From NCBI GenBank assembly GCA_934725735.1, contig CAKVCP010000018.1:1-26669 (forward strand): a stretch of DNA of 26,669 nt. The letters are read 5' to 3'. This DNA comes from an uncultured Thermoguttaceae bacterium. Lineage in GTDB: Bacteria > Planctomycetota > Planctomycetia > Pirellulales > Thermoguttaceae. This document shows, in pieces, positions 1 through 6,298 of the stretch. A program made the translations under genes and the position numbers. The notes under the pieces were generated by a model. The model was not told the DNA's origin. It did no database searches and saw only the letters and a list, made by a program, of their open reading frames with translations. Within the stretch, counting starts at the first letter, position 1, and the number at the start of each line of letters is the position of its first letter.

Positions 1-1099
1 GTTTACCCCACGGAGTTTCGTCTAATTCCCATTCCGCGCCTTCGGCGACAAAGGACGCTCTCGTCGCGTTCGGCCACTGCGAATCGTCAAAGTCGACGGT
101 CGTCCAATTATCCGCGCGAGCGCCGCTCGTCGCCTTCCATGACGCGTCGGTTCCAACGGCCAACGCGACCTCGCCAAGTCGTCCGAAGCGGTTCGGAGTC
201 GGCAGATTAGAAGGCGCGTTTTCCTTGTTAAGTTCGCGCACGACAAGTTTCGCAACAAGCGCCGTCGGATAGAGCGTACCGTCCCCAAATTTGGTGTTAT
301 TCGGCTGTTTCGTCAGGTTGTGAACCAGGAAAGACACTACGTTTTTACCCGGTTGAAGATATTCGGAAACGTCGATCGAACGGAGTTGATCGGGATTATA
401 AACCATTCCGATCGAATGACCAACCTTCTTCCCATTGACAAAGATTTCGAAACGTTCGCGCGCGGCGAAGTAAAGAAGTCCGGAAAGATTCTGGTTGTCA
501 AAGTCGCTTTGCGGACGATCGAGAACGAAAACGCGACGATAAGCTTCGTCCTCATAACCGGCGTTCGATTCGCGACTGTCGGACGCGCCAATCCATCCCG
601 CTCCGGTCATATCGACGTCGGGACGCGCTTCTTTACCCTGCGCAATCCACTCCCCTTGCCAGTCTTCAGACTTAACGATTCCTTGAACCCACGTCGAAGG
701 AGCGGACCAGTCGGTCGGCTGATCTTGTTCGTCCCAAACGCGCGCCTTCCAGTAATACCGAGTCAAGCTCTCGAGAGGGGCGCCTGCATAAGATACGAAA
801 TTCGACTCTTCGGACTGAACCTTTCCTGTATCCCAAAGATCGCCTTCGTTATTCGCAAGTTTCTCGAGACTCGACGCCACGAGAAGTTGATATGCCGACT
901 GTTTCTTATTGCGCGTTCCCGCCGCCTCCGTGATCCAGGAAAAGCGCGGGGTCGTCGAATCAACACCCGCAGGATTAGAAAGCGCTTCGACGCTTTTCGC
1001 TATCGTTATCGCCTTTTGCGGCGCGTCTTGCGCAAATGCGCCGACGCTTAGCGCGGCGCAGCACAGACACAGAGTCGCCGCCTTGATAAGTCGTTTCAT
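1..1099 (-). CDS. Secreted alpha-L-rhamnosidase (GH78-type), N-terminal part, runs off the window
   Basis: An open frame of 366 codons reads from an ATG at 1099 to the left edge with no stop, so only the N-terminal part is seen. It starts with a signal peptide (MKRLIKAATLCLCCAALSVG, cleavage probably after AFA at about residue 24). Next comes the motif NPAGVDSTTPRFSW, which closely matches the NPxGID..PRFSW signature of the first beta-domain of GH78 alpha-L-rhamnosidases. A second beta-domain with FEIFVNGKKVGHS and DVSEYLQPGKNVVSFLVHN resembles the Bac_rhamnosid_N carbohydrate-binding domain. The catalytic (alpha/alpha)6 barrel lies outside the window. The family removes terminal L-rhamnose from plant or microbial glycans, and export is implied here. 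A Shine-Dalgarno-like TAAGGAG at 1110-1116 supports the start. The gene lies 45 bases after a DUF58 gene on the same strand, so they may be co-transcribed. Catalytic activity cannot be judged from this portion. Confidence 0.85.
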   Translation of the reverse strand, partial: MKRLIKAATLCLCCAALSVGAFAQDAPQKAITIAKSVEALSNPAGVDSTTPRFSWITEAAGTRNKKQSAYQLLVASSLEKLANNEGDLWDTGKVQSEESNFVSYAGAPLESLTRYYWKARVWDEQDQPTDWSAPSTWVQGIVKSEDWQGEWIAQGKEARPDVDMTGAGWIGASDSRESNAGYEDEAYRRVFVLDRPQSDFDNQNLSGLLYFAARERFEIFVNGKKVGHSIGMVYNPDQLRSIDVSEYLQPGKNVVSFLVHNLTKQPNNTKFGDGTLYPTALVAKLVVRELNKENAPSNLPTPNRFGRLGEVALAVGTDASWKATSGARADNWTTVDFDDSQWPNATRASFVAEGAEWELDETPWGK

Positions 1100-1144
1100 A
1101 AATCGATTTCTCCTTACGTTCCCCAACATTGGGTTTATCGCTCG

Positions 1145-2797
1145 TTATAAAAGACTACGAGCTTTGATCTCTAAATATTTATTCACGAGAGGAGCCGTCG
1201 CGCCTTCCGGAAAAACGTCGAGCGTCATCACCCCTCGAGCTTCAAGGTTGATAAGCGTTTCCCGGCGCCAATTAAGGATCTCCGCCGCGGCTCCCGCCCG
1301 AAAGAAAACGTCCTCGGGGCGTTGAGATAAGACGTCTCCGTCATTTTTGAAATACCGTTCTATTTCATCGACTGGCTCTTGCTCGCGATACTGCTCCTGA
1401 TAGAGCGCCAACCGGCTCTCGGCAAAGGAATTCTTCATCAGCGCGCCCTCGCGTATTTCGCGATCAAGGTCTTCATACCGTTCTACGGCGTCAAAAAGAG
1501 AATGTTCGCGGAGGAAGAGGCCCAGAGGAAGGTGCGCGCCGCAAAGATTAACAAGACACTGACGCGTCTGCTCCGCATTACGTTGATCGAGAACATTTGT
1601 CGCCAAAACGACGAGCGCACGTTTCGGCGAATGGGTTTTCAGGTAACCGAAGGCGCGATCGTAACGCGATTCGACTTGTTCGGGAAAAACGTCAAAAACG
1701 CCGCGGATAATTGAGTTTATATGCGACGCGCCCCCTTTCGGCGGGATAAAGCGTTTGACTTCGTTCGAAAAGACGAGACAACCGACTTCGTCCCCTTGTC
1801 GAAGGGCTATGTACGCGAGCGCCAGCGTCGCGTTAAGCGCCCCGTCAAAGAGAGAAAGCCCCTTGGAACGGTTCATCATCATCCGCCCGGCGTCTAGGGC
1901 AAGAATAACGCGTTGATTGCGCGAAGTCTGGAAATCTCGTACAGTCAGCTTGTTGCGACGCGCCGTCGCCCGCCAATCGATAAATTTATACTGATCGTCG
2001 GTCGTGTAATCGCGCAATCGCTCAAATTCAGCGTCCTGACCAACACGACGCGACCGTCTCACCCCCGGCATAAGGAGCTCGTTTTTTCGCGCCCAAAGAT
2101 CCTGACGCGCAAGTTGACAGAGGTTCGGATACACGTGAAATTCCGATGCGCAAGGGATCTTCCTATAACGCCTCCAAAGCCCTAAAGGGCCCAAAAAGCG
2201 TAGCGCGACAAATTCGAAAGTATAGATTCCGCGACTATTCCACAAAAGTCGATACGAAAAAGACTCTTTCGAATTTCCTCCAAGAAAGCGCATACGAAAC
2301 CGCGAGTGCGCATATGGATTCTCCAACTTTCTCGACGAAAAGTCTTGGAATTGTTCCTGCGTTAATTCTTCTAGCGTTTCAAGGGGAGGAAGAGTCGTCG
2401 CATACGCGGACGTATCGTCCGTCATCTCAAAACGAATCGTTCGTCGACCATGATTTTCGACAACGATCGTTACGGGATGAGGACGCCCCAGCGCGGCGAC
2501 GCTTTCCGTCTCTCGCCGCGCGGCGATATCGCGACGTATTCTCAGGAGCGGGAGCCAATCGGCGATCAAGAGCGATAAGACGAGCAGGTCAACGCCATAG
2601 GTTAGAAAATGCGGAAACGCGTTTTCTAAGATCAGGGAAATTATGGAAATGAAGACGTCGACGCAAAGAAGAAGAATCGCTCGATTCGAAGGATACGTTT
2701 TGAAGACGACGGCCAGAAGAAGAAAGAAAAGAAAAATTCCGGGAAAAACCAGATAGAGCGCCCGCGCAATAAGCTCCCCTGCCAGCATTTGAAACAT
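1145..2797 (-). CDS. DUF58 domain membrane protein (copy 1)
   Basis: The protein has 550 residues. The N-terminus has hydrophobic segments at about 12-32, 40-58 and 68-84. A beta-sandwich-like region follows, then the DUF58 core: RDYTTDDQYKFIDWRATARR at about 262-281, then VRDFQTSRNQRVILALDAGRMM. DUF58 proteins have a von Willebrand A-like fold. They are often found with MoxR ATPases and transglutaminases and are thought to act in cell-envelope or chaperone-like complexes. No MoxR or transglutaminase gene is visible here. The metal-site motif DxSxS is degenerate (D301-A-G-R-M), so metal binding is doubtful. The ATG at 2797 is preceded by AAAGGA, and a strong promoter lies at 2852-2880. The C-terminal ~150 residues are rich in Glu and Arg and unassigned. 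The family call is firm; the function is unknown. Confidence 0.85.
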   Translation of the reverse strand: MFQMLAGELIARALYLVFPGIFLFFLLLAVVFKTYPSNRAILLLCVDVFISIISLILENAFPHFLTYGVDLLVLSLLIADWLPLLRIRRDIAARRETESVAALGRPHPVTIVVENHGRRTIRFEMTDDTSAYATTLPPLETLEELTQEQFQDFSSRKLENPYAHSRFRMRFLGGNSKESFSYRLLWNSRGIYTFEFVALRFLGPLGLWRRYRKIPCASEFHVYPNLCQLARQDLWARKNELLMPGVRRSRRVGQDAEFERLRDYTTDDQYKFIDWRATARRNKLTVRDFQTSRNQRVILALDAGRMMMNRSKGLSLFDGALNATLALAYIALRQGDEVGCLVFSNEVKRFIPPKGGASHINSIIRGVFDVFPEQVESRYDRAFGYLKTHSPKRALVVLATNVLDQRNAEQTRQCLVNLCGAHLPLGLFLREHSLFDAVERYEDLDREIREGALMKNSFAESRLALYQEQYREQEPVDEIERYFKNDGDVLSQRPEDVFFRAGAAAEILNWRRETLINLEARGVMTLDVFPEGATAPLVNKYLEIKARSLL

Positions 2798-2851
2798 TTT
2801 CCGATCCTTTCTCGATCAAAGCGCGGTACATAAACACAAAGACGTGAGATT

Positions 2852-2880
2852 ATTGTACACGTCTCGCCGCGCAAAGTCAA
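2852..2880 (-). promoter_or_regulatory. Sigma70-like promoter of the DUF58 (copy 1) gene
   Basis: Reading on the minus strand, a -35 box TTGACT (2875-2880) lies exactly 17 bases from a -10 box TACAAT (2852-2857). Transcription would begin near 2845, giving a 5' leader of about 48 bases before the ATG at 2797. It lies downstream of the rplT terminator, as expected for the start of a new unit. Confidence 0.75.
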
Positions 2881-2922
2881 ACGGCTGGCTCGCGAAATAC
2901 TTTGCAAGAAGGAGTGAAGAAC

Positions 2923-2953
2923 AAAAAAGCGACGCTCGCGATGGAGCGTCGCT
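2923..2953 (-). terminator. Intrinsic terminator after rplT
   Basis: On the minus strand, a perfect 10-base-pair stem (AGCGACGCTC/GAGCGTCGCT, six-base loop) is followed by six T residues (plus-strand A run 2923-2928). It lies about 100 bases after the rplT stop codon. The plus strand lacks a T run after the hairpin, so it works in one direction only. Confidence 0.85.
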
Positions 2954-3055
2954 CAAAATTCTAGACCAACAAGACCGCGCAAGTTTAGGAGGCAAGAACT
3001 TAATACGCAAATGAAAGTTCTCAACGCGATCTTATAATCAAGGTCTTTTTCAAGA

Positions 3056-3409
3056 TCAGGCGAGGGCGGCCTTAGCGGTTTCGACAATCTTATCGAAAGC
3101 GGCGGGATCGGCAACGGCGACGTCGGCGAGCATCTTACGGTCGAGAACGACGTTAGCCTTCTTCAAACCGCTGATGAATTCGCTGTAGCGCATACCGCGC
3201 ATACGAACGGCGGCGTTGATACGGATGATCCAAAGGCGACGGAAATCTCGTTTTCGTGCGCGACGGTCGCGAGTCGCGAATACGTCGGCGCGAAGCACCG
3301 TCTCTTTTACTGTGCGCAGAAGCTTACTACGACCGCCGCGAAAACCCTTCGCGCGCTTGAAAAGTCGATTCTTCGATCGTCTACGAGCTGGAGCTATTGT
3401 AACTCTCAT
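3056..3409 (-). CDS. rplT: 50S ribosomal protein L20
   Basis: The protein has 117 residues, the usual length for L20. Family hallmarks are clear: the basic N-terminus with AKGFRGGRSKLLRTVKE, then DRRARKRDFRRLWIIRINAA, then YSEFISGLKKANVVLDRKML. L20 binds 23S rRNA early in large-subunit assembly and in many bacteria also represses its own operon. The ATG at 3409 follows a good ribosome-binding site (TAAGGA). It is the second gene after rpmI, separated by 222 bases, which is longer than usual for this pair. The gap contains overlapping inverted repeats. The translation factor gene infC, normally upstream, is not in this cluster. Confidence 0.98.
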   Translation of the reverse strand: MRVTIAPARRRSKNRLFKRAKGFRGGRSKLLRTVKETVLRADVFATRDRRARKRDFRRLWIIRINAAVRMRGMRYSEFISGLKKANVVLDRKMLADVAVADPAAFDKIVETAKAALA

Positions 3410-3446
3410 TACAAAATTCCTTAAAATTGGCTTAGTTTTACCGAAA

Positions 3447-3468
3447 TCAATCGATTGAACTTCAATCG
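3447..3468. repeat. Overlapping inverted repeats between rpmI and rplT
   Basis: A perfect 12-base palindrome TCAATCGATTGA (3447-3458) overlaps a second perfect inverted repeat, CGATTGAA-C-TTCAATCG (3452-3468). The middle arm can pair with either neighbour, so the two foldings are mutually exclusive. The element lies about 40 bases upstream of the rplT start, where an operator or translation-control hairpin would act. The rest of the rpmI-rplT gap (3410-3631) shows no convincing ORF or promoter. Confidence 0.5.
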
Positions 3469-3631
3469 TCCGCGTTTGATTCCGACATTCAACGAAAATC
3501 AGGTCCCGCTATATTCAAAAAACTAACGCGGCGTTAACGACCAGTTTTCAGAAACCGACCGCTCCCTTAACGCGAATCAGAAGAGAAGTCGGACAATGGG
3601 CGACGCGTCGTGGCACGTCGTCGAGAGTCGA

Positions 3632-3835
3632 TCAAAGACCGCCTTTTCCAAGCGCTTTGATGATGCTCTTGGCTTCGACCGAGCTAACAGGATCCGTACC
3701 GCGAAGGTTGCGGACGCGCTTAGAGGTCATACGCCACGCCAAGTGACTCGTTCCGCTGTGTCGGTGCTTAACTTTACCGTTAGCGGTGACGCGAAAACGC
3801 TTGGCAACTCCCTTATGAGTTTTAATTTTAGGCAT
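3632..3835 (-). CDS. rpmI: 50S ribosomal protein L35
   Basis: The protein has 67 residues and begins MPKIKTHKGVAKRFRVTANGK, followed by KHRHSGTSHLAWRMTSKRVRNLR, which is diagnostic of L35. It is a small basic protein of the large ribosomal subunit. It is the first gene of an rpmI-rplT pair. Upstream are a sigma70-like promoter at 3955-3982 and a leader of about 110 bases with a GC-only hairpin. In most bacteria infC precedes this gene; here the upstream neighbour is a hemolysin III gene in its own unit. Confidence 0.97.
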   Translation of the reverse strand: MPKIKTHKGVAKRFRVTANGKVKHRHSGTSHLAWRMTSKRVRNLRGTDPVSSVEAKSIIKALGKGGL

Positions 3836-3908
3836 TTGAAGGCCCTTCGTCTCTTAAAAGTTGCGTGACTCGTTCCCCGCTGAAGAGCGCGGAGAACACC
3901 AAACGCAC

Positions 3909-3937
3909 AAAACGCGCGCAATCTCGCGCGCGAAAAA
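3909..3937 (-). terminator. Terminator-like hairpin in the rpmI leader (possible attenuator)
   Basis: A 7-base-pair all-GC stem (CGCGCGC at 3913-3919 with GCGCGCG at 3926-3932, loop of six) is followed on the minus strand by four T residues and a G. It lies between the predicted promoter (3955-3982) and the L35 start (3835), so it falls inside the leader RNA. That is where an attenuator or an L20-responsive terminator would be expected. A competing antiterminator was not resolved by eye. Confidence 0.5.
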
Positions 3938-3954
3938 TGCTTACACGAACCTTT

Positions 3955-3982
3955 ATTCTATATGGAGACGCCGTCAAGACAA
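3955..3982 (-). promoter_or_regulatory. Sigma70-like promoter of rpmI-rplT
   Basis: On the minus strand, a -35 box TTGTCT (3977-3982) and a -10 box TAGAAT (3955-3960) are separated by 16 bases. The predicted transcript starts near 3948 and has a leader of about 110 bases before rpmI. Confidence 0.6.
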
Positions 3983-4038
3983 GGGGGCGAAATGAATTTC
4001 ACACTAAAAAACGCCCCTTAATTTCCTTTCTCTCTATA

Positions 4039-4731
4039 TCAAAACGCCCAGTAGAGCGAGAAAAAGTGCATGATGCTCCCACCTAACACAAAAAGATGCC
4101 AGACGCCATGCATCCATCGCACCTTCTTCATCGCAAAAAAGATGCAACCGACCGTGTAGGAAACGCCCCCTATAACTAGGAAAAGCCAGGAAAGAGAGGT
4201 CAAAACCTCATAGACGGAACGACCTACGACAATCAAAAACCATCCCATCACAAGGTAAAGACAGAACGTAAACCACCGCGCGCGATTTCCATAAACCGAG
4301 TACGCGGTTACGCCGACCGCCGCAAGCGCCCAAATCGTGCCAAAAAGCCACCAGCCCATCGAACTATTGAGAGGACCGAGGCAATACGCCGAATAAGATC
4401 CGGCGATAAGGAGAAAAATCGCCGAATGGTCAAGGCTCGCGAAAACGCGTTTCGCGCCGTTACGAGGCAACGAATGATAAAGCGTCGACGTCAAATACAG
4501 AAGCACAAGCGTCACGCCAAAGATCGTATACCCGACGACGTAACCCGCCGCATAGCCGACGGGAGCCTGCGTCGCCGCGCGGATGATAAGCAAGACTAAC
4601 GCCGCGATCGCAAGAAGCGCCCCTATGCCGTGAGTGATCGCGTTGGCGATCTCTTCGCCTACCGTATAAAAGGGCAATTTGATCTTGGAAGGACGGCCTT
4701 CATGCGGTTCGACGTCAGTCATTTTTGTCAC
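4039..4731 (-). CDS. Hemolysin III / PAQR family membrane protein
   Basis: The protein has 230 residues with about seven hydrophobic segments. It carries the family motifs: GEEIANAITHGIGALLAIAA near the N-terminus, STLYHSL (about residues 82-88), LDHSAIFLLIAGSY, and WMHGVWHLFVLGGSIMHF at the C-terminus. The conserved His and Asp residues (H of TLYHS, D of LDHS, two His of the last motif) match the metal-site set of the YqfA/HlyIII/PAQR superfamily. Despite the name, most members are integral membrane proteins of uncertain role and not proven toxins. The start is ambiguous between the ATG at 4731 and one three codons later; AAGGTG lies upstream. A consensus TATAAT promoter overlaps the end of the upstream hydrolase gene, so independent expression is likely. 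Confidence 0.92.
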   Translation of the reverse strand: MTKMTDVEPHEGRPSKIKLPFYTVGEEIANAITHGIGALLAIAALVLLIIRAATQAPVGYAAGYVVGYTIFGVTLVLLYLTSTLYHSLPRNGAKRVFASLDHSAIFLLIAGSYSAYCLGPLNSSMGWWLFGTIWALAAVGVTAYSVYGNRARWFTFCLYLVMGWFLIVVGRSVYEVLTSLSWLFLVIGGVSYTVGCIFFAMKKVRWMHGVWHLFVLGGSIMHFFSLYWAF

Positions 4732-4780
4732 CTTGCTTAATCATCCTTTCGTAGAGTAACCTGCAAAACGCAGGCAAGAG

Positions 4781-4806
4781 ATCGTCGCGTCGCGCGACGC
4801 AACGAT
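4781..4806. repeat. Large near-perfect palindrome in the hemolysin III leader
   Basis: A perfect 14-base palindrome GCGTCGCGCGACGC (4787-4800) extends outward with one mismatch to 26 bases (arms beginning ATCGT and ending ACGAT). A second small hairpin, CCTGC-AAAAC-GCAGG, lies at 4760-4774. Both are in the leader between the predicted promoter and the hemolysin III start. Neither is followed by a T run, so they are not ordinary terminators. Confidence 0.55.
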
Positions 4807-4819
4807 CCTCTAAAGTCCA

Positions 4820-4846
4820 ATTATAGAAATCGCAAGGGAAGGTCAA
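4820..4846 (-). promoter_or_regulatory. Sigma70-like promoter of the hemolysin III gene
   Basis: On the minus strand, TTGACC (4841-4846) is followed after 15 bases by a consensus -10 TATAAT (4820-4825). The spacer is two bases short of ideal. The -35 overlaps the final codons of the hydrolase gene, so the hemolysin gene can be expressed separately. Confidence 0.55.
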
Positions 4847-5793
4847 GGGAGTATGTTCATCGCGCGCATCCACTTCTCGCAATTGGAGCCCCACTCGGAA
4901 GCGACTCCGCCGTAAGAACGTAAACCGTAACCGTGACCGCCCTTAATCGGAATATGAAGTTCGCACGGAACCCCAACTTCCTTCAATTGAATGAAAAATC
5001 GAGCCGCGGCGGCGGGACGGTTCTCGTCGTTCCCTGCGACGGAGATAAAGAACGGAGGGAGACCTTCGCGAATGTTAAGCTCGTCGGAAAGGGGCGTCGA
5101 CGCTTTCATATCTCTTTCGTCGTCCATCAGGTACGCCGGATAGATCGGAATCGCGAAATCAGGTCGCGCGCTCAATTCGTCCGCTTCATCGATCGGATCG
5201 TACGTCTTAACGTCGTAATCAAGCGCGGCGGCAACCGTCAGACGCCCGCCGGCGGAAAACCCAAGAACGCCAATCTTAGAGGGATCGATCCCCCATTCCT
5301 TCGCGTAAGCGCGCGTTAAACGAATCGCGCGCTGAGCGTCCTGAAGGGGCGCATAATGCTTCGGAAGACCCGCGCGACGCGGAACTCGATACTTTACGAT
5401 AACAGCGGAGACGCCGATACTATTGAGCCACTGCGCGATTTCCGTCCCTTCGAGATTGTACGCAAGGATTTCAAAACCGCCGCCTGGGAAAATCACGACG
5501 CAAGCGCCGTTAGGATTCTCGGCAGGATAAAAGCCAAGAGTTGGAATCGACACGTTTCCGACGCGCACGATAGGAGGATTCTCATTTCCCGGAGTCCACT
5601 TCTCGTCGCCTATTCCTTCAGGAATTCCGCCAGGAGGCGTGCTCGGCCATAGTTTTAACGTCGTCTCAGGTTCCGTTATCAACTCAGATACTTCCGCGGG
5701 AATCCCCGACGGTTCAGCGGCGCTAAGAAGCGCGCAGGAAGCGAAGGCGACCGTCAATCCTAACAAAACGCGAAAACCAAGAAATCGTTTCAT
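4843..5793 (-). CDS. Secreted alpha/beta hydrolase, acetylxylan-esterase/BD-FAE-like
   Basis: The protein has 316 residues from the chosen ATG at 5793. A signal peptide covers about residues 1-26 (MKRFLGFRVLLGLTVAFASC then ALLSAA). The mature part has the alpha/beta-hydrolase elements: oxyanion-hole loop FPGGGF (about 103-108), nucleophile elbow GFSAG with Ser180, an acidic candidate in AGNDEN (about 254-258), and the catalytic His in KGGHGYG (His287). This arrangement matches small esterases that remove acetyl or feruloyl groups from plant polysaccharides; the substrate is inferred. A TTG at 5805 also opens the frame, but the Shine-Dalgarno GGAGG lies at 5799-5803, between the two, and fits only the ATG. 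The gene has its own promoter at 5852-5880. Confidence 0.88.
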   Translation of the reverse strand: MKRFLGFRVLLGLTVAFASCALLSAAEPSGIPAEVSELITEPETTLKLWPSTPPGGIPEGIGDEKWTPGNENPPIVRVGNVSIPTLGFYPAENPNGACVVIFPGGGFEILAYNLEGTEIAQWLNSIGVSAVIVKYRVPRRAGLPKHYAPLQDAQRAIRLTRAYAKEWGIDPSKIGVLGFSAGGRLTVAAALDYDVKTYDPIDEADELSARPDFAIPIYPAYLMDDERDMKASTPLSDELNIREGLPPFFISVAGNDENRPAAAARFFIQLKEVGVPCELHIPIKGGHGYGLRSYGGVASEWGSNCEKWMRAMNILP

Positions 5794-5798
5794 ATGAT

Positions 5799-5803
5799 CC
5801 TCC
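5799..5803 (-). promoter_or_regulatory. Ribosome-binding site deciding the hydrolase start
   Basis: On the minus strand GGAGG lies five bases before the ATG at 5793. It would overlap the codon after the alternative TTG at 5805, so the ATG is the real start. That start also places the signal peptide at the very N-terminus. Confidence 0.85.
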
Positions 5804-5851
5804 AATAGAAATCGTCAATCGTCGACGAAACGTCTCGTCGTAACAGACGTA

Positions 5852-5880
5852 AGTATACCCATTGAGGAAGATAAAAACAA
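5852..5880 (-). promoter_or_regulatory. Sigma70-like promoter of the alpha/beta hydrolase gene
   Basis: On the minus strand, -35 TTGTTT (5875-5880) and -10 TATACT (5852-5857) are separated by 17 bases. It begins directly after the T run of the tRNA-Ser terminator. The predicted leader is about 50 bases. Confidence 0.65.
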
Positions 5881-5885
5881 GAAAC

Positions 5886-5912
5886 AAAAAAGCCGAACGT
5901 CTCAGTTCGGCT
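5886..5912 (-). terminator. Intrinsic terminator of the tRNA-Ser gene
   Basis: On the minus strand, an 8-base-pair stem (AGCCGAAC/GTTCGGCT, six-base loop) is followed by six T residues. It begins five bases after the tRNA 3' end. Together with the upstream promoter it makes the tRNA a self-contained unit. Confidence 0.88.
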
Positions 5913-5917
5913 TAAAG

Positions 5918-6000
5918 CGGAGGACACGGGACTCGAACCCGCAACCCCAGCAAGGGGCGCCTCATTTCCAATGAGGTTGCTAACCATTCGCATATCCTCC
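5918..6000 (-). tRNA. tRNA-Ser (anticodon GGA)
   Basis: The 83-base sequence folds as a class II tRNA. The acceptor strands are GGAGGAT and GTCCTCC with discriminator G, which is typical of serine. The anticodon stem is CCTCA/TGAGG, with loop TTGGAAA and anticodon GGA (reads UCC and UCU). A long variable arm has a CCCC/GGGG stem, and the T-arm is GCGGG-TTCGAGT-CCCGT. CCA is not encoded. Only one base (A) separates a 7-bp acceptor stem from a TGC/GCA D-stem, where two are normal; otherwise the acceptor has 6 bp and U8-A9 are conventional. The gene has a TATAAT promoter and a terminator of its own. Confidence 0.93.
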
Positions 6001-6018
6001 ATGCAAATTACAGGAATG

Positions 6019-6046
6019 ATTATATGGTTCTGTTAGCCGTTCGCAA
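6019..6046 (-). promoter_or_regulatory. Sigma70-like promoter of tRNA-Ser
   Basis: On the minus strand, -35 TTGCGA (6041-6046) and a consensus -10 TATAAT (6019-6024) are separated by 16 bases. Transcription would start about a dozen bases before the mature tRNA 5' end at 6000. Confidence 0.75.
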
Positions 6047-6298
6047 GGGGGTTTTCTAAATTTTTCTCGAGAAAAAGGAGAATTCGCCGTTTTGAAAACT
6101 CCTCTTTACATCGTCCCGCTAAGTTGTTACCCTTGTCCCGGAGACTTGGAGCCTCCTTCTCAACGTGGCGTAAGCGTTCTATGAGGCCTTGTGCGACGCT
6201 CGGCGCTTGATTTAGAACTTGCAATATATCCGTGAACTGTTCGGGGATAATTCGTTCACCCTTCATTCCCTGAATAACGACGCAGGTAGGAGAAAAAA
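6047..6298. other. Intergenic region between divergent tRNA-Ser and TIGR03009 genes
   Basis: This stretch has no gene I can support. It contains a perfect 16-base palindrome, TTTTTCTCGAGAAAAA (6061-6076). A 77-codon minus-strand frame (6033-6266) spans most of it, but that frame has no properly spaced ribosome-binding site and runs into the tRNA promoter. No strong plus-strand promoter for the 6299 gene was found; TTGTGC and TAGAAC spaced by 18 bases around 6190-6220 are the best weak candidates. The ribosome-binding site AGGAG at 6288-6292 serves the 6299 start. Confidence 0.5.

Noticed and set aside
320..1051. 243-codon plus-strand frame at the left end
   Set aside because: The opposite strand reads as a rhamnosidase N-terminus with signal peptide and family motifs, so this frame is a shadow.
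3410..3631. A missing small gene between rpmI and rplT
   Set aside because: Neither strand gives a frame with a ribosome-binding site and plausible protein; the gap is better described as regulatory.
6033..6266. 77-codon minus-strand frame between tRNA-Ser and the TIGR03009 gene
   Set aside because: Codon use is not absurd, but there is no properly spaced ribosome-binding site, no recognisable motif, and its end overlaps the tRNA-Ser promoter. Kept only as a remote possibility.
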